Assembly (NCBI GenBank): GCA_020634165.1
Contig: JACKCF010000001.1
Coordinates: 1,860,001-1,924,000 of the forward strand
DNA length: 64,000 nucleotides
Direction: 5' to 3'
DNA from: Anaerolineaceae bacterium
GTDB taxonomy: Bacteria > Chloroflexota > Anaerolineae > Aggregatilineales > Phototrophicaceae
Shown here: one piece after another, positions 53,704-63,246 of the stretch
How positions within the stretch are numbered: the stretch's first letter is position 1
Layout of the letters: each line of letters begins with the position of its first letter
The notes under the pieces: generated by a model
Seen by the model: the letters and a program-made list of their open reading frames with translations, nothing else
The model's database searches: none
Told to the model about the DNA's origin: nothing
Made by a program: the position numbers and the translations under genes

Positions 53704-54555
53704 TTAACCTTTAATAGACCCTGCCGACATGCCAGCAATAAAATAGCGCTGGAACAGCAGGAACAAAATCAATACAGGCAGGGAACCTAAAACGCTCATT
53801 GCCATCATCTGGTTCCACTCAAAGGAGTGTTGACCCATCAGAAGCTGGATGCCGACGGGAACCGTTCGCATGTCATTGGTTCTTGTCAACGTTAGGGCAA
53901 ATAGGAACTCATTCCATGCCAGCATAAACGTATACACCCCAACGGAGACAATCCCAGGTAAAGAAATCGGAACCAGGATTCTCCACAAAATGATGAAGCT
54001 GCTCCCACCATCAATCATGACTGCTTCGTCAAGGTCCCTGGGCAACGTATTGAAGTACCCCGTCATCATGATGATGGCGTACGGGAGTGTAAAGACCATA
54101 TATGTCAGGATCAATGCCCAATAGCTGTTATAAAGCTGCAACGATACGATCAGGCCGAAGTACGGGATCATCAGCGTAATCGGTGGTACCGACTGCACAC
54201 CAATGATAATCAGGTTCAATGTACTCTTGAACTTGAAATCGTACCGACTAAAGGCATATCCAGCTAAAATGCCTGTGATCAATGTGAATAGTGTAACCAC
54301 AAAAGACACTAAATAGCTGTTAAAAAAGAACCGTTGCTGTTGCGGATTCGTAAGAACAGCGGAATAGGCTGCAAAGGAGAAGGAATCGTCAATCAGTTGC
54401 GGTGGATAGGCGAAGATCTCTGTATTGGATTTAAACGAAGAAGCCACCATCCACAAGACAGGCAGTCCGGCAAAGAGTGCCCCAGCTACCAGCCCGACGT
54501 ACAGCAGTATTTTTGTCAGATGAATCGTTCCAAGCCGTGACGTCATTTTATTCAC
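53704..54555 (-). CDS. Carbohydrate ABC transporter permease, MalG-like
   Basis: The 283-aa membrane protein has six helices and the EAA-loop DEAVMIDGGSSFIILWRIL at about residues 175-193, with the Gly that contacts the ATPase. It begins with a helix after a basic N-terminus and contains the MalG-type first loop ending in SFKSNTEIFAYPPQ. It overlaps the upstream MalF-like gene by 8 bp, so both are made together. The substrate is set by the binding protein at 55570. No ATPase gene is in the operon; such importers often share an MsmK-type ATPase encoded elsewhere. Confidence 0.93.
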   Translation of the reverse strand: MNKMTSRLGTIHLTKILLYVGLVAGALFAGLPVLWMVASSFKSNTEIFAYPPQLIDDSFSFAAYSAVLTNPQQQRFFFNSYLVSFVVTLFTLITGILAGYAFSRYDFKFKSTLNLIIIGVQSVPPITLMIPYFGLIVSLQLYNSYWALILTYMVFTLPYAIIMMTGYFNTLPRDLDEAVMIDGGSSFIILWRILVPISLPGIVSVGVYTFMLAWNEFLFALTLTRTNDMRTVPVGIQLLMGQHSFEWNQMMAMSVLGSLPVLILFLLFQRYFIAGMSAGSIKG

Positions 54556-55423
54556 TACTTAATCTTTGATTTCGCACGTAAAAAATAGCCACAAAAAGAG
54601 ACAGCGCCAGAATCACCATAGCCGTTGTTGATGCCAGAGAAAACTCGTTGGAACTGAACGCCAGCTTATAAGTAAACGTACTCAACATCTCTGTCGCGCG
54701 GATCGGACCGCCGCCTGTTGTCATCCAGATCAACGTAAATTGGTGGGTTGTCCAGATAAAGTCAAGCATGCCCAGGCTGATAATAATCGGCTTCAGTTGC
54801 GGCAGTGTGACGAAACGAAATAGCTGTACCCCACTGGCGCCATCAACTTTTCCGGCTTCATATAGATCATTGGGGATACCCTGTAAACCAGCCAGGAAGC
54901 TCACCATATAGAACGGATATCCCGCCCAGATATTAATGAAGGTAACGGTGTTTAGCGCCAAGTCTCTCGAACTCAGCCATTCGGTTGGGCTATCAGCAAG
55001 CCTCGATATGCTCATTAAGTAGTTGACAGCCCCATTTGGATTGAGCAATAGCCGCCAGAGAATCGCAATGATTGATGCCGTGAAGACCCAGGGCAAGATA
55101 TAGATCACCCTGAAAATTGCCTTTGTAATTGGGTTGAGAGTCTTCGCATTTAACAGCATGGCAAATGACAGGCCGAGCAGAAAGTGTCCAATCACGCTGA
55201 CAATCGCCAGGAAGAGGGTATTCCTAAGTGCCTGAAGAAATTTGTCATCCGACAGAATTTCAATGTAATTGCTCAGACCAACAAATGTCGGATCGGTCCG
55301 CGTAATGATGACGTTGTCCATCAGGGAGTAATAAAACACTGTGGCAATAGGAATAAATGACAGCACTGCTATCAGGAAGAGTGTTGGTGATAAATAGGCA
55401 AAAGGGATAAATTGCTTTTTCAT
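54548..55423 (-). CDS. Carbohydrate ABC transporter permease, MalF-like
   Basis: The 291-aa permease has six hydrophobic segments and starts MKKQFIPFAYLSPTLFLIAVL. The ATPase-contact loop YEAGKVDGASGVQLFRFVTLP is at about residues 193-213. It belongs to the UgpA/MalF group taking up sugars or polyols. It pairs with the MalG-like protein encoded next with an 8-bp overlap and follows the binding protein gene by 146 bp. Confidence 0.93.
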   Translation of the reverse strand: MKKQFIPFAYLSPTLFLIAVLSFIPIATVFYYSLMDNVIITRTDPTFVGLSNYIEILSDDKFLQALRNTLFLAIVSVIGHFLLGLSFAMLLNAKTLNPITKAIFRVIYILPWVFTASIIAILWRLLLNPNGAVNYLMSISRLADSPTEWLSSRDLALNTVTFINIWAGYPFYMVSFLAGLQGIPNDLYEAGKVDGASGVQLFRFVTLPQLKPIIISLGMLDFIWTTHQFTLIWMTTGGGPIRATEMLSTFTYKLAFSSNEFSLASTTAMVILALSLFVAIFYVRNQRLSSE

Positions 55424-55569
55424 TTTCTACCTAGAAGAAGTTTATTTCCTAGAGCAGTAGATCGGCAGCTTTTCATATTTTGGAATCGTTTTCAAAAGAA
55501 GGCTGCAAGATTAATGCGTCTTGCAGCCTCCCTGACTCACTTCAGAGAAGGAGCATAGCCCACTAAGGG

Positions 55570-56820
55570 TTATTCAAAATGACTCATCCAGGCTTCCTGG
55601 GCATTAGCCAGGAAGTCTTCTAGTGAACTATCACCATCCAGGTAAAGCTGGAATTCTTCATCGAATTCACGCATCAGGTTTTCCGCGACGGGTAGGCCAG
55701 TGAACTCATTGGCAAGATAACCTGTTTGGAAAACTTCAAACGCTGCCGCAAACAGTTCATCTGTTTCCACAAAATCTGGCGTGGAATTGACATTGCCGGG
55801 GAACGCATTGGCAATCGATGAGAGTTGTGTATTGATGTCTGCGCTCATCAGGAATTCAACCAGTTTCCAGGCTTCTTCCTGATGTTCACTGTTTTCTGCG
55901 ACGCCAATGCCCCATGAAGCATACGGCAGACCACGCGGTCCATCGTAGCCTTCAGTTGCGGGCAGGGCGGTGATGGCAAAATTCAGCTCTGGGTTTCTTT
56001 CGCGAATCAAATTGATATGGGCCAGTGAATCGACCATCATACCAACGCGACCGTTCGTGAATTCCTCAACCTTGTCTTGCTCACGCATCGTGAACGCACC
56101 AGGAGCAATAACACCCGCATCATACAGGCCCTTGATGAATTCGATGGCGCTGCTGACGTCTTCATTGTCAACCAGGTTCGGCAGGCCATCGGCCATCATG
56201 CTGCCACCGCTGGCCCAGACCCACGACATCACATCATTCTGAATACCGTTAGGCTGTTCAAGCGACAGGGGCAGGACCCAGCCATAAACATTGTTCGCAG
56301 TGTCTGTCAACTGGGCGGCTGCATCAGCAAATTCGGCGCGTGTCATCGGTGCTGCTTCAATACCTGCTGCTTCCATCAGGTCCAGATTGACAAATACCGG
56401 ATAGACGAAGTTGACAACAGGAATCATATAGGTGGAACCATTCAACTGAATCTGGGCTGCTAGTTCGGAATCATCAAACATAGCCGCACTCATCAGCGCA
56501 GACAGGTCAGCCAGTGAACCCTGCTGAACAAAGTCATTGACCCATGCACCGTCCAGGCCGACAACATCGGCCATGGTACCAGTAGCTGCGCCGGCAACAA
56601 TCTGATCTCTGGTTGTCGAGTAGGGTCCGCTGATCAGTTCAACTGTAATGCCGGGGTTCTGGGCTTCAAATTCATCCATCAATGCTCTGAAGGCACCTTC
56701 GGGTAATTCCGGCTCCCACCATTGTTGGAATTCAAGTGTGACATCTTGGGCTAAAACAGCGCCGCCGACTGCAATGAGTAGGGCCAGGGTCATCAATAAA
56801 ACTACTGCATACTTCCGCAT
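55570..56820 (-). CDS. Extracellular sugar-binding protein (SBP family 1)
   Basis: The 416-aa secreted protein has a signal peptide (MRKYAVVLLMTLALLIAVGG) with cleavage likely after VLAQ, then VTLEFQQWWEPE and EFEAQNPGITVELISGPYST as in sugar-binding family 1 proteins. A conserved middle block, NGRVGMMVDSLAHINLI, and the tail GYLANEFTGLPVAEN fit the group. The start at 56820 is chosen because GAGGAG lies 9 bp upstream; an ATG 60 bp earlier would spoil the signal peptide. It delivers an unidentified sugar to the two permeases that follow. Confidence 0.9.
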   Translation of the reverse strand: MRKYAVVLLMTLALLIAVGGAVLAQDVTLEFQQWWEPELPEGAFRALMDEFEAQNPGITVELISGPYSTTRDQIVAGAATGTMADVVGLDGAWVNDFVQQGSLADLSALMSAAMFDDSELAAQIQLNGSTYMIPVVNFVYPVFVNLDLMEAAGIEAAPMTRAEFADAAAQLTDTANNVYGWVLPLSLEQPNGIQNDVMSWVWASGGSMMADGLPNLVDNEDVSSAIEFIKGLYDAGVIAPGAFTMREQDKVEEFTNGRVGMMVDSLAHINLIRERNPELNFAITALPATEGYDGPRGLPYASWGIGVAENSEHQEEAWKLVEFLMSADINTQLSSIANAFPGNVNSTPDFVETDELFAAAFEVFQTGYLANEFTGLPVAENLMREFDEEFQLYLDGDSSLEDFLANAQEAWMSHFE

Positions 56821-56946
56821 GTCGAGCTTCTCCTCTAAAAATTGCCAATATCTAAATAAATAAGCCGGGTAAATCTTCATGCGTAATGGACCGTTTTGTC
56901 CTGTTCTCCTGAGTTCTTTACATAAATACGCTCCTGTCTGCTTTCG

Positions 56947-57810
56947 CTAATATTTGCGATGATCGGTTGCCCGCGATGTTTTAGAAGCCGACTGCATCGC
57001 TGCATCGGAGTGCTCTACACAAATACCTACGAACAAAGCCTCGGTTAAAGCAAGCATCGCCAGGCTGGAATCTAATCGCTCTTCACGGAAGTGACTGACT
57101 CGCATAGCTGTGAATAAACAGAGGTCCCCGTAACGAGTCAGCGGAGAATCCGAGTGGTTAGTGATACACACCGTTTTGGCACCATGTTCTTTTGCCAGTT
57201 GGAGTGCATGTACCGTATCTTTTGAACTACCTGTATGAGAAATGCCGATGGCGACGTCTTCTGACGAAATCAGCGAGGCATACATTTCTTGCATCGTTGG
57301 GTCAATAGAAAAACGGCTCTGGAGGCCAATTTTTGTCAGGCGAAAATCGAGGTCCATTGCAATCGGTATGGAATTGCCAGAGGCAAATAGAACGATTTGG
57401 CGACATTTATGGATGGCCTGGATCGTCTCCGCCAGCACAGACATTTCCAGAATGCCGATGGTATCCTCTAGCGACCGGAACCCCATTGCCATTGCTTTTT
57501 GTACAGCCGTAGCCGGATCATCATCTGGCATCAGGTCTTCATGGATGATGGACATTGGCGAAACCATATCTTCCGCCAGTCGAATTTTCAGCGCATGGAA
57601 GCCTGAATATCCCAGAGACTGAGCAAATCTCACCACGCTGGCATCACTTACACCTGCACGGGACGCCAGTTCTGTAATGGTGAGGTTGATGGTTTCTTGG
57701 GGCGCGTTAAGGATAAACTGCGCTACTTTTTTGGGGGTGCCTTTTAGCTTAGGCATCGCATCGGAAATAATAGAGAGTGAACCGCGATTGTTAGTGTCTG
57801 AACTATTCAT
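56947..57810 (-). CDS. MurR/RpiR-family transcriptional regulator
   Basis: The 287-aa protein has an N-terminal HTH_6 domain (about 15-90: KGTPKKVAQFILNAPQETIN, then ITELASRAGVSDASVVRFAQ) and a C-terminal SIS domain (about 125-265, with IVLFASGNSIPIAMDLDF and VAIGISHTGSSKDTVHAL) that binds sugar phosphates. It lies directly upstream of the sugar-import operon on the same strand and probably controls it in response to a phosphosugar. A perfect palindrome lies 22 bp before its start at 57832-57846. Confidence 0.92.
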   Translation of the reverse strand: MNSSDTNNRGSLSIISDAMPKLKGTPKKVAQFILNAPQETINLTITELASRAGVSDASVVRFAQSLGYSGFHALKIRLAEDMVSPMSIIHEDLMPDDDPATAVQKAMAMGFRSLEDTIGILEMSVLAETIQAIHKCRQIVLFASGNSIPIAMDLDFRLTKIGLQSRFSIDPTMQEMYASLISSEDVAIGISHTGSSKDTVHALQLAKEHGAKTVCITNHSDSPLTRYGDLCLFTAMRVSHFREERLDSSLAMLALTEALFVGICVEHSDAAMQSASKTSRATDHRKY

Positions 57811-57831
57811 AATTACAATAATGATTTCTCT

Positions 57832-57846
57832 TGAAAATTCTTTTCA
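57832..57846. promoter_or_regulatory. Palindromic operator candidate for RpiR regulator
   Basis: TGAAAA-TTC-TTTTCA is a perfect palindrome 22 bp upstream of the rpiR-like gene. RpiR-family proteins bind similar TGAAA/TTTCA sites as I recall. A second TGAAAATTT half-site lies near 57861. Apart from this, the gap 57811-58263 (453 bp) shows no supported gene; a short frame at 58061-58276 has no recognisable features. Confidence 0.5.
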
Positions 57847-58263
57847 TAATTAAACCATATATGAAAATTTATGTCAATATATCTGGCGCGGCTGATCAGA
57901 ATCAGGGAGGCGAATCGAAGCTAGACTTAAAAAACTTTCGACATCAAACGAGTCACATTGAATGCGTTGTTACTCGTCAGAATAATCAGGAAACTAAGCT
58001 GTCGGCGGTCTGGGAGCCATTAGCACAAATCGTATCGTTGATGAACAGCTAGCCAAAACCTTGAACGTGGCTGTTGTGTCAGTTAGGCGCGTACGCCCGA
58101 TGATAGTCCAGTTTGTCCAGGCACAATTGGGAACAAAAATGTGGTTTAAAGGGGGACCAATCAGATGCGCTGATGATACGATCTGCTTTAGATTCATCGT
58201 GTTTGCCACCGTGCCCTGTCGTGGAAATATCATCAAGGCGCTTATGGCACAATTGGTCTTACA

Positions 58264-58968
58264 TCATCCGAGATAGGCGGACAGGATTTGGGGATCTTTC
58301 CGAAGATCGTTGGCCGAACCTGCTTTCACAATCAGGCCGCGCTCCAGTACGTAGACATAATCGGCAACCTGTAGGGCTTTGCGTGCGTTCTGCTCCACCA
58401 GAAGAATAGGGATACCCAGGGCTTTGATGTCAGCGATGATGCCGAATACCTCGTTGACGAGAAGGGGTGCCAGCCCCATACTTGGTTCATCGAGCATCAA
58501 CAATTCCGGCTGCATCATTAACGCCCTACCAACCACCAGCATTTGCTGTTCGCCGCCGCTGAGCAGACCGGCTTTCTGCATTCGCCGTTCGCTCAGGCGT
58601 GGGAAGCGGGAAAAAATACGTTCCAGCTCGGTGTCGGCTAGGTCGTCGCGTCTCAGGTGAGCGCCCACAGACAGATTTTCCTGCACGGACATGGTCGCAA
58701 TGACCTGGCGGCCCTCTGGGACCTGGACCAGACCAAGTTTCGCTACCCGATCGGCACGCCACCCTGTAATGTCCTGCCCCTTGAACATGATGCGGCCACC
58801 GGTCGGTCGGAGCAACCCACTAAGCGTATTGAGGATGGTAGTTTTTCCAGCTCCATTCGCGCCAATCAGGCTGATGACCTGGCCCTCACTCAACTGGAAG
58901 GATACGCCACGCAGCGCCTTAATTGCGCCGTAACTGGTATGTAAATTATCGACCTCAAGCAGCGCCAT
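58264..58968 (-). CDS. livF: Branched-chain amino acid-type ABC ATPase LivF
   Basis: The 234-aa ATPase begins MALLEVDNLHTSYGAIKALRG. Walker A (GANGAGKTT) is near residue 37, the signature LLSGGEQQMLVVGRAL near 135, and Walker B LLMLDEPSMGLAP near 155. It provides one of the two ATPases of a hydrophobic-amino-acid importer. The start overlaps livG by 14 bp, so both ATPases are co-translated. Homologues also serve urea and other small amides, so amino acid specificity is a family-level assignment. Confidence 0.95.
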   Translation of the reverse strand: MALLEVDNLHTSYGAIKALRGVSFQLSEGQVISLIGANGAGKTTILNTLSGLLRPTGGRIMFKGQDITGWRADRVAKLGLVQVPEGRQVIATMSVQENLSVGAHLRRDDLADTELERIFSRFPRLSERRMQKAGLLSGGEQQMLVVGRALMMQPELLMLDEPSMGLAPLLVNEVFGIIADIKALGIPILLVEQNARKALQVADYVYVLERGLIVKAGSANDLRKDPQILSAYLG

Positions 58969-59722
58969 CGTCGTCTCTTCCCAGATAGGCCTCAATAACA
59001 ACTGGATCGGTTCTGATTTCGTCTGAGGTTCCGTGTGCAATAATCTGACCAAAATTCAGCACATAAATCTCGTCACAAACCTGGTGTATCAGGGACATAT
59101 CATGCTCGATAACCAGGATGGACAGTCCATCATTGCGCAGGTCTTGTATATGTTCGCCCAGTGCTTTGGTTTCGGTGGGATTCATGCCTGCGGTCGGTTC
59201 GTCGAGCAGGAGCACTTTTGGCTCGGTTGCCAAAGCCCGTGCGAGTTCCAGACGGCGCTGGTCGCCATAGGGCAGGTTACCGGCAGCCATTCCAGCGACA
59301 GAGGCCAACCCAAATCGCTCCAATAGCTCCTCAGCGCGAGCGCGATACTGGCGCTCCTCACGTCTATAACGTGGGCTGAAGAAAACTGCTTCTAATATAT
59401 TGGCCCGGCCCAGGCTGTGCTGACCCACCAGCAAGTTCTGGCGAACGGTCATCTCGCCAAAGAGTCTGATATTCTGGTAGGTTCGCGCGATACCCAACCG
59501 CGTGATACGGTGCGAAGGTTCTTTTTCGATAGGCTGGCCGTCAAACAAGATCTGACCCCCGTTAGGGTGATCGAGACCGCTCACATTGTTAATCAGAGTG
59601 GTTTTGCCCGCGCCGTTGGGGCCGATAAGTCCGACGATTCGTTGGGGGGGGACCGACAGGCTTACACCTGATAAGGCTTGCACACCGCCAAAACCGCGTG
59701 AAACGTTGATAAGTTCCAGCAT
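58955..59722 (-). CDS. livG: Branched-chain amino acid-type ABC ATPase LivG
   Basis: The 255-aa ATPase has Walker A GPNGAGKTTLINNVSG near residue 35, the LivG-style signature NLPYGDQRRLELARAL near 145, and Walker B VLLLDEPTAGMNP near 165. The ISIL-like extension and the C-terminal YLGRD end fit the LivG/BraF group. It forms a heterodimer with LivF under the LivH-LivM permease pair, and it starts 2 bp after the livM stop. Confidence 0.95.
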   Translation of the reverse strand: MLELINVSRGFGGVQALSGVSLSVPPQRIVGLIGPNGAGKTTLINNVSGLDHPNGGQILFDGQPIEKEPSHRITRLGIARTYQNIRLFGEMTVRQNLLVGQHSLGRANILEAVFFSPRYRREERQYRARAEELLERFGLASVAGMAAGNLPYGDQRRLELARALATEPKVLLLDEPTAGMNPTETKALGEHIQDLRNDGLSILVIEHDMSLIHQVCDEIYVLNFGQIIAHGTSDEIRTDPVVIEAYLGRDDDGAA

Positions 59723-59724
59723 AG

Positions 59725-60708
59725 TCAGTTTGCCCTGGTAGTGGAATGCCCGGAATTCTCATCAGGCGGGCTTTCGGGTCTGTTGGTGAAGCGCCGGATG
59801 AATTTGGACCAACTGGTCGTATTGATGAGACCGCCTGGCAGGTAGACAATCACCACCAGAAGTACCAGGCCGGTGAACACACCGCGATACTCTTTCAAAA
59901 AGCGCAGGCTTTCGGGCAATGCAGTTAATACCAGGCCACCGACAATCGGGCCAAACCAGGTCGACGTGCCGCCCAATACCGCAAAGGCTAGAATATCGAC
60001 TGTCTTATCAAAGCCAAATGCCTGTGGGGTCACGATCCGGGTGAGATGACCGCTGAAAACGCCCGCTGCTCCCGCCAGGATAGCACTCATAATAAAGACC
60101 ACATTTTTGACATACACAACATTGATCCCCATGCTGGCGGCGGCGATCTCATCCTGGCGAATAGCCGTCATGGCGCGCCCCAGTCGGGAGTGGTGCAGGC
60201 GAGTCAAAAAGAACATCAAGATCAGGAGAAACAGTATCAGGTGCCAGGATTCTGTCAGTTTCGGAATACCTTTGATACCACGCGCCCCTTCAATTAAAGT
60301 GAAACGAACCCTTTCCCCCTGCACCAGAGTCAGGATTGAACCAACGAAATCGTCAAAATTTAGGATCATGATGCGGACGATTTCGCCGAAACCAATGGTG
60401 GCAATGGCAAGATAAATATCGCGCAACCGGAGCGTTGGTATGCCAATCGGAATTGCAATCAGGCCAGCAGCGATCATGCCGCCCAACAAGGCCCCAAACA
60501 ATGGCAAATCGAACGACTGGGTCAGGATGACGCCCACATATGCGCCAATTGCCATGAACCCCGCATTCGCCAGAGAGAAAAGCCCACAATAAAGTGTCAG
60601 ATAGATACTCACACCAAGAATGGCATTCACCAGCATGAACTGGAAAACAGGCTCAGTAATGCCGATAGGCTTCAGAATTTCAATCAGTCCGTTAATCAGT
60701 GCGTCCAT
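59725..60708 (-). CDS. livM: Branched-chain amino acid-type ABC permease LivM
   Basis: The 327-aa protein has eight to ten membrane helices and the LivM core: YCGLFSLANAGFMAIGAYVGV (about 40-60), YLAIATIGFGEIVRIMILN, MTAIRQDEIAAASMGINV near 190-207 (ATPase contact), and AFAVLGGTSTWFGPIVGG. It pairs with LivH, encoded 2 bp upstream. The C-terminal tail is short and polar and has no extra domain. Confidence 0.94.
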   Translation of the reverse strand: MDALINGLIEILKPIGITEPVFQFMLVNAILGVSIYLTLYCGLFSLANAGFMAIGAYVGVILTQSFDLPLFGALLGGMIAAGLIAIPIGIPTLRLRDIYLAIATIGFGEIVRIMILNFDDFVGSILTLVQGERVRFTLIEGARGIKGIPKLTESWHLILFLLILMFFLTRLHHSRLGRAMTAIRQDEIAAASMGINVVYVKNVVFIMSAILAGAAGVFSGHLTRIVTPQAFGFDKTVDILAFAVLGGTSTWFGPIVGGLVLTALPESLRFLKEYRGVFTGLVLLVVIVYLPGGLINTTSWSKFIRRFTNRPESPPDENSGHSTTRAN

Positions 60709-60710
60709 TG

Positions 60711-61616
60711 TTAAGCCCTGGTGCTCTCGGATTGGCCCAACAAACCCTGTGGACGCACGAGAAGAATCGCAAACAACAGTAAGAATACGACGGCATTACG
60801 ATAACTGCTCCCGCCGAGTACGACGCTAATGACCTGCAAACCGGCGACGAGATAGCCACCCAGTACCGCTCCCTGGATACTGCCCATTCCGCCGAGCACA
60901 ATCGCTGTCAGGCCAATTAAAGCGACATCTTCCCCTATGAAGGGGGTAACATTCAAGAACACCACGCCGTAAAACATCCCTGCTGCGCCGCCGAACACCC
61001 CGGCTAAAAAGAAGGCAAATACAAAAATCCGGCTCACATTGATACCTAAAAGCGCCGCGGTTTGCTGGTTGAAAGCAACGGCCCGCATATGCTGGCCGAT
61101 CTGTGTTCGGCCTACCAGATATTGCATCAGAATCGTCAACAGTAGGGAGACCACAACAATAATCATCCGGATAGGCGCGATTCGGATGGAGAGCGACTCG
61201 ATGATGATCGGGTCGAGCGACACCAGTTCGCGTGGGAAGTAAGCTTCGGTGCGCCCGAACTGCTGAAGGAAGATCAACTGTCCGATGTTTACGATCAGGA
61301 TAGCCGCCCCGATGCTGCTGATGAGCTGTGCGATGCGAGGGGCGTTGCGGCGTCGGAGCGGACGGAAGGCAACAAACTCCAATGTCACGCTCAAAAGACC
61401 TGCTCCCACCATTGCCAGGATGAACGCCAACCAGAGCGGCGTGCCCAGTTGATTCACCGCCAGGACACCAAAGAAGGCGCCGGACATGAAAATCGCACTG
61501 TGTGCCAGGTTTAAAACGCCCAAAATGCTAAAGACCAGTGAATACCCCAGGGCAAACAGACTGTAGATAGCGCCTAGAGATATGGCATTCACAACTTGCT
61601 GAAGGAGAGTATCCAT
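60711..61616 (-). CDS. livH: Branched-chain amino acid-type ABC permease LivH
   Basis: The 301-aa permease shows GAIYSLFALGYSLVFSILGV, then LNLAHSAIFMSGAFFGV, the N-terminal hallmark of LivH. MRAVAFNQQTAALLGINV near residue 180-197 is the ATPase-contact loop and VLGGMGSIQGAVLGGYLVAG the conserved C-terminal turn. It lies 114 bp after the binding-protein gene and 2 bp before livM, within the operon livK-H-M-G-F. Confidence 0.94.
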   Translation of the reverse strand: MDTLLQQVVNAISLGAIYSLFALGYSLVFSILGVLNLAHSAIFMSGAFFGVLAVNQLGTPLWLAFILAMVGAGLLSVTLEFVAFRPLRRRNAPRIAQLISSIGAAILIVNIGQLIFLQQFGRTEAYFPRELVSLDPIIIESLSIRIAPIRMIIVVVSLLLTILMQYLVGRTQIGQHMRAVAFNQQTAALLGINVSRIFVFAFFLAGVFGGAAGMFYGVVFLNVTPFIGEDVALIGLTAIVLGGMGSIQGAVLGGYLVAGLQVISVVLGGSSYRNAVVFLLLFAILLVRPQGLLGQSESTRA

Positions 61617-61730
61617 AAGTGCTTAGTCGCTTGCAATGCACATTAGGTAAGGTGGAGGAGAACAGGCCCCGAGAGACCTGAACTCCACCAACAATTGATG
61701 CTACTATATCAAGGGGGCAGTTCTGTCGGA

Positions 61731-62933
61731 CTATTCTTCCGCGCCTAGAACTGCGAATTTGCCGTCTTGAGCGATCTGGACAACAGGATCGTGAATCGGA
61801 TTACGGTCTTCCGCAAAGCTGAACAGACCCAGTGGGCTGGGGAAGTCCTGAATAGCAGCCAGCGCATCGCGGATTTCAGTGCGATCTACCGAGTCAGCAC
61901 AGCGAATCGCGGTGGCGTACAGCCAGGCACCTGTGTATGCCTGGGCAGCGAACTGGTCCGGGGCAGCTTCATAGGCCTCTTCAAAATTCATGGCAAATTC
62001 TACGCTCAATGGAGCGGGGTTGGCAATGTTCCACGCTGCACCAACAATCACACCGTTGGAGGCCTCTCCACTCTGTTCTAACACCGCTGGCGAATTGAGA
62101 CCGTTACCACCAATAATCGGGCCTTCATAACCCAGGGCGCGAGCCTGCGTAATAATCTGAACGGCTTCAGCGGCCAGGGCGGAAACGACCAGCGCATCCG
62201 GTTCTCCGGCAATCAGGGACGTCAGTTGGGGATTGAAGTCCACATCACCCCGCGCGAAAGTCTCCTCACCGATGATCTCGATGTTGTTGTCTTCCAGGGC
62301 CTGGACAAATACATCGTAACCACTCAAGGTGAAATCATCGTCATTGCCATAAAGCACACCGACCCGTTCCAAGCCGAGAATCGTCGTGGCCTGTGCAATT
62401 GTCCCAGGGATCACAGAGCTTTCTGGAAGGCTATCCCGGAATACGTAATCACCCATGTCGGTGATACCGATGGCGGTGTTGCTGACACCCATGACGGAAG
62501 TCCCGTTTTCCTGGGCCACTGGGTCCGCGGAAAAGGCTTCAGTGGATAGCGTTGGTCCCAGTACTGCGACCACCTGATCTTCTTCTACCAGTTTAGTCAT
62601 AGCAGCGATTGCTTGTTCGCCATCACCCGCCGAATCTTCGGTAATCGCCACCAACGTTACACCTTCGCCCAGGTAACCGCTCTCGTTGATTTCCGTCAGT
62701 GCCAGTTCAACGGCCTGGGATTGTGACCCACCGTAGACGGAAATAGGGCCGGACAGGCCGAAGATCGCGCCGATGGAGACCGTCTCCGGTAAGTTTTCGG
62801 GCGCGGGACATTCATCCCAGAAACCAATTTGAACATCCTCGGTGGCTACCTCATCCTGAGCCATTGCGACGAATGGCAGTAAGGCAACGCTCGTTATGAT
62901 CAGCAGATATAGAACAATGCGAGATCTTTTCAT
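61731..62933 (-). CDS. livK: ABC substrate-binding protein, LivK-type (periplasmic-binding family 6)
   Basis: The 400-aa secreted protein has a signal peptide (MKRSRIVLYLLIITSVALLP) ending near VAMAQ. The mature part is a type I periplasmic-binding fold: VSIGAIFGLSGPISVYGGSQ near the N-terminus, then VTLVAITEDSAGDGEQAIAA and VVAVLGPTLSTEAFSADPVA. It is probably the ligand receptor for the livHMGF importer that follows. Members bind branched-chain amino acids, amides or aromatic acids; the exact ligand is unknown. Confidence 0.92.
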   Translation of the reverse strand: MKRSRIVLYLLIITSVALLPFVAMAQDEVATEDVQIGFWDECPAPENLPETVSIGAIFGLSGPISVYGGSQSQAVELALTEINESGYLGEGVTLVAITEDSAGDGEQAIAAMTKLVEEDQVVAVLGPTLSTEAFSADPVAQENGTSVMGVSNTAIGITDMGDYVFRDSLPESSVIPGTIAQATTILGLERVGVLYGNDDDFTLSGYDVFVQALEDNNIEIIGEETFARGDVDFNPQLTSLIAGEPDALVVSALAAEAVQIITQARALGYEGPIIGGNGLNSPAVLEQSGEASNGVIVGAAWNIANPAPLSVEFAMNFEEAYEAAPDQFAAQAYTGAWLYATAIRCADSVDRTEIRDALAAIQDFPSPLGLFSFAEDRNPIHDPVVQIAQDGKFAVLGAEE

Positions 62934-63178
62934 GAGTTTGCTCCATTTTGCGAAAGAAAATGAAAAATTTAGGACCTTGTGGAAGTTTAGACACTAACCG
63001 GATTTCGCGCAAAAAATGGGGCATAGTCTAGCCAACCCGTGATGAGTACCAATCGAAATCAATAATGCTACGCTGCTCGTTCTTCTACCATTTGTGAAAT
63101 TAGTATGTGATATAGGCAATTAACTCGACTACAGAGTTCGCCAAAGCACCAATAACTTGCGAAAAAGTACACGCCGAT

Positions 63179-63193
63179 TTAACATTATGTTAA
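63179..63193. promoter_or_regulatory. Palindrome upstream of last ABC binding protein
   Basis: TTAACAT-T-ATGTTAA is a perfect 15-bp palindrome 54 bp before the start at 63247, at a position suitable for an operator. The rest of the 313-bp gap between the divergent genes (62934-63246) shows no gene and no other repeat. Confidence 0.4.
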
Positions 63194-63246
63194 TCTTAAT
63201 GAGATCAGATTTAAACACTTTTTAATGAACTACAAGGAGCTACGTA

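Noticed and set aside
58061..58276. Short plus-strand frame in the gap between rpiR and livF
   Set aside because: It has a TTG start without a ribosome site, no recognisable domain, and overlaps the 3' end of livF; probably non-coding.
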